Origin: Mesorhizobium sp. STM 4661 | GTDB taxonomy: Bacteria > Pseudomonadota > Alphaproteobacteria > Rhizobiales > Rhizobiaceae | DNA: 64,000 bases | Reading direction: 5' to 3' | Assembly (NCBI RefSeq): GCF_000359125.1 | Contig: NZ_CAAF010000004.1 | Span: 232,363-296,362 of the forward strand | In this document: in pieces, positions 36,850 through 45,452 of the stretch | How positions within the stretch are numbered: the stretch's first letter is position 1 | Layout of the letters: each line of letters starts with the position of its first letter | Notes under the pieces: model-generated | Database searches by the model: none | Told to the model about the DNA's origin: nothing | The model's input: only the letters and a program-made list of their open reading frames with translations | Program-made: the position numbers and the translations under genes

Positions 36850-38012
36850 AGCGCTGCACTTCCTATCCTTTTGGGACCCACCGTAGCCGGAGAACCGAAC
36901 TCCTGCCGCAAAGCCACGTCGTGTTCACCGAGCGAAGGCACCCGGCCAAGCACGGGACGCTTGCCATTGACTGTGACCGGCGGCGCAAACAGCTCGACCT
37001 GACCAACTGTGGTCTCCACCACGACTTTGGTGGCACTGCGATGCACCGCCAGATCCGCCATGGTCGACACACGGCCATAGGCAATTCTGACATGGTCGAG
37101 CAGTTCGCATAATGCTGACATGGTGTAGGTCGCCAGGATCGCCTGCACGCGTGCGTCAAGCGGCTCGCGGTTTTTGATGCGGAGCACATTGCGTTCGAAC
37201 CTTGGGTCCGTTGCCACCGACGACTGGTGCAGGACACTGTCGCAGAAGACGACCCATTCCCGTTCGTTCTGGACGGCGATCAGGATTTCCCCGTCGCTTA
37301 CCTGAAACAGCCCGTAGGGCGCGATCGAGGGGTGGGCGAGGCCGAGCCGTCGCGGCTCCTTACCGCCGTAGTGGCGCGCCAGATATGGAACGTTCATGTA
37401 TTCGGCAAGGGTGTCGAAAAGGGAAACCTGGAGGTGAGCCCCTTCACCGGTTCGAGCCCGCATGATCAGGGCTTCAAGGATAGCGGCATAGGCCCCCTGT
37501 CCCGTGGCGATATCGGAGATCGATATCCCGACGCGAGTCGGGCCTGACGTTGCGGACCCAGTGACCCCCGCCAAGCCCGCTTCCGCTTGGATCAGCAGAT
37601 CGTAGGCTTTCCGCTCGTGGTCGGGCGTTCCGGGTGCGTAGCCACCGATGTCACAGACGATCAGCCTGGGGAACCGTCGCCTGAGGTCGGCGCTGCCGAT
37701 GCCCAGCCTGTCGGTCGCGCCAGGCGCAAGGTTCTGGACGAACACGTCGGCCGTGGCGAGCATGGATTCGACCAGCGCCAGATCATCCGGCTGCTTCAGA
37801 TCGACGGTGCAGGATTGCTTGCCGCGGTTGTTCCAGATGAAGTAGCTGGAGAGGCCGTGTACATAGTCGTCATAGCCGCGAGCGAAGTCGCCCTCGGAGC
37901 GCTCGAGCTTGATGACCCGCGCGCCCGCGTCGGCCAGACGGGACGTCGCCAAAGGCGCGGCCACGGCTTGCTCCAGCGAGATGACGGTGGTTCCTTCCAG
38001 CGCGCCTGGCAT
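36846..38012 (-). CDS. Class III CoA-transferase (CaiB/BaiF family)
   Basis: About 388 residues. It shows the N-terminal GTTVISLEQAVAAPLATSRLADAGARVIKLER, the catalytic Asp region DLLIQAEAGLAGVTG (Asp in KAYDLLIQ) and SISDIATGQGAYAAILEAL. The ATG at 38012 is preferred because AGGGAG lies 6 bases upstream; the frame is open to 38045. Family members transfer CoA between carboxylates, as itaconate or mesaconate CoA-transferase would. It is the first enzyme gene of the catabolic operon, downstream of two LysR genes on the same strand, and overlaps the PrpD gene by 4 bp. Confidence 0.88.
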   Translation of the reverse strand: MPGALEGTTVISLEQAVAAPLATSRLADAGARVIKLERSEGDFARGYDDYVHGLSSYFIWNNRGKQSCTVDLKQPDDLALVESMLATADVFVQNLAPGATDRLGIGSADLRRRFPRLIVCDIGGYAPGTPDHERKAYDLLIQAEAGLAGVTGSATSGPTRVGISISDIATGQGAYAAILEALIMRARTGEGAHLQVSLFDTLAEYMNVPYLARHYGGKEPRRLGLAHPSIAPYGLFQVSDGEILIAVQNEREWVVFCDSVLHQSSVATDPRFERNVLRIKNREPLDARVQAILATYTMSALCELLDHVRIAYGRVSTMADLAVHRSATKVVVETTVGQVELFAPPVTVNGKRPVLGRVPSLGEHDVALRQEFGSPATVGPKRIGSAAL

Positions 38013-38132
38013 GGCTCGCTCCCTATGCTGCTTTTCCGATACCATCGCACCGGAAGGGGTCCTTTCGTCAAATAGCGTTTTGTAATGGGAGGTATAGCGA
38101 AACGGAACAGTCGGCCACCCGCCTGCAGCACC

Positions 38133-39095
38133 CTAGCCGAAGAGGTTGGGTCGCTGGTTTTCGTTGGATAGCTCGGCGCTCCACACTTGGTCCTTGACCA
38201 GCTGGCGAAGGATCTCCCACGATAGCTGCCCGACGGCGCGGGGCGCTGTCTGCAACGGCCGTTCGGTCGAGTAAGCCAAGTACACTTTCCGTGTAATTGG
38301 CGGGTTTTGGAAACTCCACGCCCGAAACAGGCCAGCCTGCGCCTCAGCGTTGATCGCCATCCGCGGTAGGATCCCGTAACCGATCCCACGTGTCACCAAT
38401 CTCTTGATTTGGGTGTATGAGTCGATTTCGATCGCCGGGTTGATGGCGACTTGGACTGACGTTGCCACAGCTTCGATCAGTTCTCGCAGCCCGTGGCCTG
38501 GGCCCGGCACAACGAGGGGCAATCCGGCAACGTCGCGAAGCTCCACAGAAGTGCCCTGCAAATCGGCCTGGCCCGGCATCGACATGCTGGCAAAGAGACA
38601 GATTTCCTCGGACAAGCCGTGATGTACCGCGAGCCCACGGGGATCCGAGGTTGCGTAAATCATTGCGAGGTCAACCTCCCCGCGCTTCAACCATTCCAGA
38701 ATGTAGCCGCTCATCGCCTCAACGACGCGGATGCGCACCTCGGGGAACCGCTCGCGGGCGGCCTCGATCAGCGGCGCCGCGAGGAGCTCGCTCACTGTAC
38801 CCGGTAGGCCGAAGCGCACTTCGCCGCGAGGGGCTATGGCGGCGCCCCTGACACTGTCGTTTATTTCGGCAAACTCGGCAAGAATGCGCTTGGCATGCAC
38901 CATCAGCCGCGTGCCCGCTTCGGTCGCACTGACGCCATGCGGTCCGCGATGCAGGAGAGCGAGGCCAAGTTCCTCTTCCATGTGCCTGACATGCTGGCTC
39001 AACGCGGGCTGGGCCACATGAAGCTGCGTCGCGGCTTTCGAGAACGAGCCGCTCTCGACGACCTTGGAAAAGTATTTAAGCTGCCGAAGGTCCAA
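38133..39095 (-). CDS. LysR-family transcriptional regulator (CoA-catabolic operon)
   Basis: About 320 residues from a TTG start at 39095, which gives the classical LDLRQLKYFSKVVESGSFS N-terminus with GGGAG 5 bases upstream; an in-frame ATG at 39134 would add 13 unlikely residues. The helix-turn-helix is AATQLHVAQPALSQHVRHMEEELG. The effector domain follows (GEVRFGLPGTVSELL, EVDLAMIYA, GIGYGILPRMAI). LysR proteins usually activate a neighbouring operon in response to a metabolite; here the CoA-transferase genes lie 121 bp downstream on the same strand. Confidence 0.9.
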   Translation of the reverse strand: MDLRQLKYFSKVVESGSFSKAATQLHVAQPALSQHVRHMEEELGLALLHRGPHGVSATEAGTRLMVHAKRILAEFAEINDSVRGAAIAPRGEVRFGLPGTVSELLAAPLIEAARERFPEVRIRVVEAMSGYILEWLKRGEVDLAMIYATSDPRGLAVHHGLSEEICLFASMSMPGQADLQGTSVELRDVAGLPLVVPGPGHGLRELIEAVATSVQVAINPAIEIDSYTQIKRLVTRGIGYGILPRMAINAEAQAGLFRAWSFQNPPITRKVYLAYSTERPLQTAPRAVGQLSWEILRQLVKDQVWSAELSNENQRPNLFG

Positions 39096-39171
39096 AACGG
39101 CTCCCTCACTCCACGCAGGGCTACCGTATAACATTTCGTTATTGAGGCAACGACAAAAACCGGCGGTCCGT

Positions 39172-40122
39172 CTATCCCTGTCGCGATAAGACCGCGTCGG
39201 CGCTGCCTATGGATCTCTTGATCCGCCCCGCCAGCCGACGGACTTCGTCAATCAAGGCGGTGAGCACCACGTGCCTGGGACTGCCTCCCTGGGGCCGCAC
39301 TACCACAATAGTTCGGGCCATGGCGCGGTCGGCTATCGCATAAGCGCTCAGCACGTGCCCGGCCACTTCGCGCGTCACGCTCGAGTGCGGCAGAATGGTT
39401 GCGTACTGGGTGGTTTTGTCCGCGACGACAGCTTTTACGGCGCTGAGCGAGTCGAGTTCGAGTTCCGGCTGCAGCGTGATGCCCCCCTCGAGGTAGACCC
39501 GATCGATGATCCGCCGCAATTCATGGATTTCGCTCGGCAATATCAACTTTAACCGGCTGATGTCTCCCAACCGGCGCGGCGCGTCGACCTGGGCGCGGGC
39601 ATAAGAGGTTACCAGCACGAGGCGCTCGGCGAACAGATCGAGGATGTCGAGCTGATCCGGCGCACTGGGCCGATAGGTGAGCGCAGCGTCGAGCCGGCCG
39701 CCGCGCATGAGACTGGCAAGGTCGCCGCTGTAGGCCTCGACAACATTCAGCGTCACACCCTGATACTGGGCTTCAACAAAATTGCGGATGTCCTCCAGAA
39801 ACAGCGGCACTATCGTCGGGCATATGCCGAGTGAGATTTCGCCTTTGAGCTTATCCGAGCGCTGGCGCACCTCACGGACCGCATCATCGAGCCCATCGAT
39901 GTGGAGGCGCGACTGGCCCAGGAGGAACCGTCCTTCGGCCGTGGGCTCGGCACCGCGCCCACTTCGGTTAATCAACGAGATACCGACTTCCTTTTCGAGC
40001 AGCTTGATTTGTCGCGTCAGGGACGGCTGGGCGACCCCTATGGATTGGGACGCACGGGAGAAGCCGCCGTGCTCGCAAACCGCGATGAAATAGCGCAGAC
40101 GCCTGAGGTCGATGCCTTCCAT
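39172..40122 (-). CDS. LysR-family transcriptional regulator (second)
   Basis: A 316-residue LysR protein. The helix-turn-helix is at residues about 20-45 (FSRASQSIGVAQPSLTRQIKLLEKEVG), and the effector domain includes GEISLGICPTIVPLFLEDI and GRLDAALTYRP. It is 12 bp after the symporter gene stop and 76 bp before the other LysR start, all on one strand. The two LysR proteins differ substantially, so they are not a recent duplication. It probably controls the symporter or the catabolic genes. Confidence 0.9.
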   Translation of the reverse strand: MEGIDLRRLRYFIAVCEHGGFSRASQSIGVAQPSLTRQIKLLEKEVGISLINRSGRGAEPTAEGRFLLGQSRLHIDGLDDAVREVRQRSDKLKGEISLGICPTIVPLFLEDIRNFVEAQYQGVTLNVVEAYSGDLASLMRGGRLDAALTYRPSAPDQLDILDLFAERLVLVTSYARAQVDAPRRLGDISRLKLILPSEIHELRRIIDRVYLEGGITLQPELELDSLSAVKAVVADKTTQYATILPHSSVTREVAGHVLSAYAIADRAMARTIVVVRPQGGSPRHVVLTALIDEVRRLAGRIKRSIGSADAVLSRQG

Positions 40123-40134
40123 GCCCTGCCCCAG

Positions 40135-42012
40135 TTACCGGCCGGTCACGCGGTCGAGGAGCCGTGCGATCCACGGGGTCGTAACTGGCTCAAACAATGG
40201 GTTCACATCCGGCACGAGGACGATCCTGTGGCGAGGACGTTCATCGATAACGGACAGGTGTCCCTGATAGGCCAGCCACCACACGATGACTACGCCGACA
40301 AACCAGAACAGGACCTGCCAGATCAGCAGCGAAGGCACTCCAGGCGCCACCACCGCGCCAGCAAAAATCGGCTCGCTGAAAAATGTGTTGCCGAGGATTG
40401 CACCGGGGCCGAGCGCGAAAAACGCCCACAGAAGCGTGAGGGTCCATTTGGCCGTTATGGCCGCCTGGCTACCGTTACGCGCCGGCTGGCTCTCCTCGAA
40501 AGCGTCGTGGAGGCGATCTCGGCGATCCCGCTCGGCGCCGCTGCGAGTAAACAGGGACACAAGGAGGCACGCCGAGAAATTGGTCACAAGTCCCCATCCC
40601 GCCGAATGCACCGACAAGGGCCAGCGACCCCACGGCAGGTCGACGAAGAGCCGCTCGAACAGCACCAGCCCAAAGCTCTCGGTGAACACCACGCAAAGGC
40701 TTCCGACAATCAACCCGGCCAGAACACCGCTGCGGCTGATCCAACGCACCCAGCACAAGCCGAGCACCGCAGGCAGCAGTTGCATGGACAGGCTGAGCGT
40801 GAGGGATGAAAAGATTGTCGCGCTCAAGGGCGCATAGCTCGCGACGGCGGCGACAGCTCCGTATACGAGCGCCAAGGTTACGCGCGTGGCAAACCGCGCC
40901 GAACGCTGGTCCATCCCCGGGATGATGTAGCGTGACGTCAGCTCGATGGTGCACACCGATGCACCGGATCCGGCAAAGAACGCGACGGCGATCTGGCCCG
41001 ACGCGACGAGAAGGACTGTAAAGCCCACCGCCACCATCGGATCGAGCGTTGCCAGTCGTGTCGTGAAGGCTGTCAGCGAGCCACTGGCCGCAATCTCCGC
41101 GGCCAGAACCGGCCCGATCAGTATCAGGGCGCCAGCCGCGAGGCCCGCGATCATCCAGACCTGGCTAAATGCAAGGCCCCGGCGCGGCGCACTTGTCACG
41201 CCCAGAAAGCTGAAGCCGGGACTGATCGCGATGCCGCCCAGCGACAGGGCGAACGTCAGTCCCGCGAAGGTGGTCCAGAGCCCCCCGGCCGGCAGTTCCT
41301 TGCCAATGCCGGCGCTAAACTGGATCACGCCCGGGATCTTGTCCGGCAGCACACCGCTGGCTGTACCAATCCCGTTGGCGGCAAATGCCAATTTGTCGAG
41401 CGTAAAGCCCGTGAAACCGCCAAAAAAGATCATGAGGGCCAGGACCAACAGGGACTGGGCCGCGACAAGATAGGCAATCCCGCGCCAGCCTCCGATCACG
41501 CTGCAGAGGAACAGGACGAACGCGATCGACCAGATTGCGAGACCGGCCGGAACGTCGTTGACGGTCGCGGCGCTCACCAGCGCACCTACTTGAGAAAGAC
41601 ACATCGCCGCAAAGGGGATACTGAACAGGAACAGCACGAACAGCATGTAGATGCGAAGGGTCGTGCTACCGAAGTAATCGCCAAGCAGGTCACCAAGCGT
41701 GCGGAGCGAAGTCAGCCGGGCGGCAAGCCAGACCCGTTTCTGCGTGATGGCAGCGCAAAGGGCGACACAGATGAGGCCGACTGCGACCTGATTGTATTGA
41801 AGGCCGAACGTGGAGAGCAAAAGCAGATGATCGGGAAGGTTGAGGCTGGCCAAAGTGATGCCGGCGCCGGCGAAGATGATGACCCACGGTGGCAATGCCA
41901 GGCCCGCGTCGACGAAATCAGCGGGTTGCTGTGTATGACGGCCGCTGATGGTCGCGAGGTAGAGGCCCAGGACCGCAACAATGCCGAGCACCGAAACCAA
42001 TAGCGGGGTCAT
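40135..42012 (-). CDS. Sodium/solute symporter family protein
   Basis: A 625-residue membrane protein of the SSS family with about 13-14 helices. Visible are AGAGITLASLNLPDHLLLLSTFG at the start, GGWRGIAYLVAAQSLLV, AISPGFSFLGVTS, SGASVCTIELTSRYI and a long hydrophilic loop RSGAERDRRDRLHDAFEESQ. The gene overlaps the upstream 154-residue membrane gene by 4 bp. In several SSS carriers, such as acetate permease with YjcH, a small membrane partner is co-encoded. It likely imports the carboxylate broken down by the neighbouring CoA pathway; the true substrate is unknown. Confidence 0.86.
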   Translation of the reverse strand: MTPLLVSVLGIVAVLGLYLATISGRHTQQPADFVDAGLALPPWVIIFAGAGITLASLNLPDHLLLLSTFGLQYNQVAVGLICVALCAAITQKRVWLAARLTSLRTLGDLLGDYFGSTTLRIYMLFVLFLFSIPFAAMCLSQVGALVSAATVNDVPAGLAIWSIAFVLFLCSVIGGWRGIAYLVAAQSLLVLALMIFFGGFTGFTLDKLAFAANGIGTASGVLPDKIPGVIQFSAGIGKELPAGGLWTTFAGLTFALSLGGIAISPGFSFLGVTSAPRRGLAFSQVWMIAGLAAGALILIGPVLAAEIAASGSLTAFTTRLATLDPMVAVGFTVLLVASGQIAVAFFAGSGASVCTIELTSRYIIPGMDQRSARFATRVTLALVYGAVAAVASYAPLSATIFSSLTLSLSMQLLPAVLGLCWVRWISRSGVLAGLIVGSLCVVFTESFGLVLFERLFVDLPWGRWPLSVHSAGWGLVTNFSACLLVSLFTRSGAERDRRDRLHDAFEESQPARNGSQAAITAKWTLTLLWAFFALGPGAILGNTFFSEPIFAGAVVAPGVPSLLIWQVLFWFVGVVIVWWLAYQGHLSVIDERPRHRIVLVPDVNPLFEPVTTPWIARLLDRVTGR

Positions 42013-42473
42013 CTATGGTCTCCCGGCGAGCGTTTTGAATCTCGGTCATCCGAGCGGAAGTCCCGGATAACGTCGAACGCTTCGAAGGCCTGCCGTGCCC
42101 CATACCGGGTGATCAGGTAGAAAACGACCACGGCCCCCGTTGTGATAAAACCGATGCTCAGCGGCAAGAAGTTGTGCGCGGCAAACGACGCGCTGACCAG
42201 CGACAAAACAACGAACAGCACAAGCGCGAGTCCGTAGATGACCAGGCCAAGTCCTAGTTCTCGGGGCGAGAAACCCGTCCCGTAGACCACATTGACGATC
42301 ACGTGAGCGACAAAGCCCGCCAGAATGGCCGCGAACCCGGCAAGGATATAGGGTGATCCGCCCCGGCCAAATCCATACTCAAACAGGATCGCGGCGGGCA
42401 TGGCCGCCGCCAACCAGCAGGCCATGACCAAGGCGTGGCGGTCCAGCGCTTCGTTTTTGCCGAGCGGGGTCAT
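42009..42473 (-). CDS. Small four-helix membrane protein, probable partner of the symporter
   Basis: A 154-residue protein with about four membrane helices (residues about 17-35, 42-62, 72-94 and 100-122) and a basic cytoplasmic tail (DVIRDFRSDDRDSKRSPGDHR). No named family is recognised with confidence. Its stop overlaps the symporter start (ATGA), so the two are co-translated. By analogy with two-component symporters it may be an accessory subunit; this is inference from the overlap. Confidence 0.7.
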   Translation of the reverse strand: MTPLGKNEALDRHALVMACWLAAAMPAAILFEYGFGRGGSPYILAGFAAILAGFVAHVIVNVVYGTGFSPRELGLGLVIYGLALVLFVVLSLVSASFAAHNFLPLSIGFITTGAVVVFYLITRYGARQAFEAFDVIRDFRSDDRDSKRSPGDHR

Positions 42474-42501
42474 CGGTTGATCTCGCTAGTTTCGTACGCG
42501 C

Positions 42502-44694
42502 TCAGTCGTCTTTGTCCTTCGGCGCATCCGGACCCTGGAAGTTGCGGAACGACATGCCGCCGGCGCTTCCGAGGTTTTCGATCGGCAGTCCGAGGTCCTT
42601 CATGAGACCGTCCACGAATGCGACCTGGGTGCGATACTTCATTGCGGAATTCACGACGCGATCCGTCATGTTGCCGCCGCCCGAGCCGCCATCGCCGCCG
42701 GCCCTCTCGGAAGGACTGTTGATGCCGGGCAGGCCATCGACCTGGAGGATCTTGATCGATTCGATGTTTTCCATCGGCTTGACCGTCTCGCGGATGATGC
42801 TGGGCAGATTGCTGACGAGGTTCTCGTAGATGGCACTGCGTCTGCTGGCATCCGAACGGGTGTTTTCGGACTCGTTGAGCATGCGCTGCCCGGCGGCGTC
42901 CTTGGTATAGCGAACCTCGGCCGCATTGGACTCGGCGATCTCGGCCAGCGCCCTCAGTTCCGTCGCCTCCTTCTCGGCCTTTGCCGAAGAAACGACGCGT
43001 TGGGCGTCACGCTCTACCCTGGACGAGGACTGAATGAGCTCGATCCGCTTGATACGTTCGGCCACCTCTTCTTCGCGTGCGCTGTTGACCTGCTCTTCCT
43101 GTTCAACCTGCTTTTTCAGAGCTTCCGCGGCCTCGGTCTTGGCGTAGGCTTCCTCGATCGACTTGTTGATCACCGCGATCAGGCGCTCCTTGTCGACGAT
43201 TTCGACTTCCTTCTGCTGCTCGATCTCAAACTTATCGACAAACTTCCGCGCCGCGATGCGCAACTCGTCGATCTGGCGGTTGGCGGCGATCGACGCGTCC
43301 TGGATCTCGTGAAACGCCTTGGTTTCGGCGAGCTTGATCTTCTGGTTATTCTCGATCTCGAGCTGCACGATTTCCTCGTCGACCCTCAAGCGTTCGACAT
43401 CGACATCGTAACGTTTCTTCAGGCGCGCCTTTTCCTGGTCGGCCTCAGCAAGTTCGTTGCTGATGCGAACCTCTTTCGACTTCGCCACGGCCAGCAATTC
43501 AAGGGTTCTATCGGTTTCAATACGTTGCGACTCGGTAATCCGCAGGTTCTCCAGTTTGGCCTGATCGATCTCGGCCGATGACGTGGTCTCGATGATCGAC
43601 AGCTCCTGGCGCGAGCGGATTTCAGACTCCTTCACATGTTGCTCGTTATCAATTCGCTCTGCCTCGATTTCCCGGCGGTTCTGGATCCTCTGCATCTCGA
43701 GCTCGCGACGCGACATGATCTCGGTCATTTCAGTCTCTTGCTGCTTCTTGATCTCCAGCGACCGCACCTCAGACTGAGTGTTGATCCGTTCGGAATCGAT
43801 GAGCCGGTCCTTGGCGATACGAATCCGCTCACCGTCTTGTTCGGTGCGGATCCTGGCGTTCTGAATACTGATTGTGGAGCTTGATCTCTCGGCCTCAATC
43901 TCGGCCAGTTGGGAGGCTTTGCGGATTTCGATCGCTTGCGTCTGTTCGATGCGAGCGTACTCAAGGTCACGCTCGATCTCCAGAGCCCGCTGCTCGGTCT
44001 CGAAATCCTTTAACTTGATGCCGATCCGCGATTCGTTTTCGATGCGGTTGCGAAGCTGGCGGCGCTCCTCGATCTGCTCGGTCAACTGCGTTAGGCCTTC
44101 GGCATCGAACGCATTGGAGGGATCAAACACTGAGATATCGGTCTGGTTGAGGTTTGTCAGAGAGGCGTTTTCAAGCTCGAGGCCATTCGACCCCAGGGTT
44201 GTCGCCGCCAGGGCGGCCACTTCACTCATGTAGCGGCCGCGGTTGGTGTGGATTTCATCCATGGTCATCGTGGAGGCGATGGCCGACATCGCATCGACGA
44301 ACCGGCCTTGGACGATCTCCTTTAGCGCGACCGGGTTCTGGGTGCGCTCACCGAGGGTACGGGCCGCAGTCGACACCCCGGCTTCCGTCGGCACCACACG
44401 CACGAAGAACTCGGCGATGATGTCAATGCGCATTTTGTTCCTAGTGATCAGAGATTGCTCGCCGAGCCTCCGGATCTCCACCGGGATCGCGTTCATGTTG
44501 ACGCGCGTGATGTCGTGGACAATCGGGATGATCAGCGCACCGCCGCCCATGACCACCCGCTCCCCGCCGAGGCCGGTGCGGACGAAGGACTGGTCTTTGG
44601 ACGAGTGTCTGTAGAGCCAGTGCAGCAGATAGACACCGATCGCGATGATGATCGTTACGAGAATAACGACTGCGATCACATCTGAGCCATTCAT
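42502..44694 (-). CDS. Flotillin-like SPFH-domain protein
   Basis: A 730-residue protein. One N-terminal membrane helix (IAVVILVTIIIAIGVYLL, about 5-24) is followed by an SPFH domain (GERVVMGGGALIIPIVHDITRVNMNAIPVEI ... MRIDIIAEFFVRVVP, to about 210), a very long Glu/Arg-rich coiled coil (about 210-600) and a Gly-rich linker before the C-terminus (GGDGGSGGGNMTDR). The ATG at 44694 has GGAGG 8 bases upstream. Flotillins oligomerise at the membrane and organise microdomains. Many bacterial flotillins have an NfeD gene next to them; none is here. It lies 59 bp downstream of the opsin-like gene. Confidence 0.9.
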   Translation of the reverse strand: MNGSDVIAVVILVTIIIAIGVYLLHWLYRHSSKDQSFVRTGLGGERVVMGGGALIIPIVHDITRVNMNAIPVEIRRLGEQSLITRNKMRIDIIAEFFVRVVPTEAGVSTAARTLGERTQNPVALKEIVQGRFVDAMSAIASTMTMDEIHTNRGRYMSEVAALAATTLGSNGLELENASLTNLNQTDISVFDPSNAFDAEGLTQLTEQIEERRQLRNRIENESRIGIKLKDFETEQRALEIERDLEYARIEQTQAIEIRKASQLAEIEAERSSSTISIQNARIRTEQDGERIRIAKDRLIDSERINTQSEVRSLEIKKQQETEMTEIMSRRELEMQRIQNRREIEAERIDNEQHVKESEIRSRQELSIIETTSSAEIDQAKLENLRITESQRIETDRTLELLAVAKSKEVRISNELAEADQEKARLKKRYDVDVERLRVDEEIVQLEIENNQKIKLAETKAFHEIQDASIAANRQIDELRIAARKFVDKFEIEQQKEVEIVDKERLIAVINKSIEEAYAKTEAAEALKKQVEQEEQVNSAREEEVAERIKRIELIQSSSRVERDAQRVVSSAKAEKEATELRALAEIAESNAAEVRYTKDAAGQRMLNESENTRSDASRRSAIYENLVSNLPSIIRETVKPMENIESIKILQVDGLPGINSPSERAGGDGGSGGGNMTDRVVNSAMKYRTQVAFVDGLMKDLGLPIENLGSAGGMSFRNFQGPDAPKDKDD

Positions 44695-44753
44695 GGGAAG
44701 ATCCTCCACTTAACCGCGAGCGCCGAGCACGTTGGCGCGAAGATTGACAGCCT

Positions 44754-45443
44754 TCAGAAACGCTCCTCGCCGGCGACGGCGAGGACGATCATTGAGACGG
44801 CGATGAGATTGATAAGGTCGGCAATGGTGTAGAGCACGATGATGGGTGCCACGTGTCCGGTGCCGATAACGACGTCCACGAAATGCAGGATCGGGTAAAT
44901 TGCCCAGCCGATCGTCATGATCAGCCTGATCCAGAAATAGCCGAGCCGGATCGGCCGCGTCGACTTGCTGATAGCATCCGCCATGGCGCCGAAATACAAT
45001 TCGCCAAGGATATAGAGCCAGAAGGCGATCGACAGCAGCACGCCGAGGGTCGGATTGAAGATCCGCGCGTCACCGAGGTAGCGGGCCAGCACCATCAGGA
45101 TTGCCGCGGCCAGTGTCCGCCAGAACACGCCCACGGGCACTTTCCCTGCGATGCTCGCAAAGAAAAACACCGATGCGACCTGCATCGGCTGGACCACGAA
45201 CCACGCGACGTAGCGTGAGGCGGCGCTGAGCTGCTGGCCCCCCAGCCAGATGTTGGAGGCGGCATAGTATTCAAGGCCCGACGCCAGGAGTGCAACGGCT
45301 GACAGCGCCAGCGGAACCCGCCAGCGCTCGGACGTCCATGTCAGGCCCAGCATTGCCAGGGCAGCTGTGGCAAACATGGCAAGGGTTGCAACGCTGAGCG
45401 CGGTGCTGACCACGGCGCTGGACTGAAAGAGTGTTCCAAACAT
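44754..45443 (-). CDS. Type-1 opsin (microbial rhodopsin) homologue lacking the retinal-binding lysine
   Basis: A 229-residue, seven-helix protein that follows proteorhodopsin closely: RYVAWFVVQPMQ (PR RYIDWLLTVPLL), FWLYILGELYFG (PR GWLYMIYELYMG), IGWAIYPILHF (PR GWAIYP) and YTIADLINLIAV (PR YNLADFVNKILF). At key places it differs: Lys231 is Leu213, Asp97 (proton acceptor) is Ala80, Glu108 (donor) is Ser91, Thr101 is Val84 and His75 is Glu58, while Arg77, Trp81, Pro184 and Asp209 are kept. It cannot form the retinal Schiff base, so it is a non-pumping opsin relative. It starts 9 bp after an ABC permease and precedes the flotillin gene. Confidence 0.85.
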   Translation of the reverse strand: MFGTLFQSSAVVSTALSVATLAMFATAALAMLGLTWTSERWRVPLALSAVALLASGLEYYAASNIWLGGQQLSAASRYVAWFVVQPMQVASVFFFASIAGKVPVGVFWRTLAAAILMVLARYLGDARIFNPTLGVLLSIAFWLYILGELYFGAMADAISKSTRPIRLGYFWIRLIMTIGWAIYPILHFVDVVIGTGHVAPIIVLYTIADLINLIAVSMIVLAVAGEERF

Positions 45444-45452
45444 GGGCTTTCC

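Noticed and set aside
44754..45443. Functional light-driven proton pump
   Set aside because: The retinal lysine, proton acceptor and donor are all replaced, and no carotenoid or retinal synthesis gene (crt, blh) is in the window.
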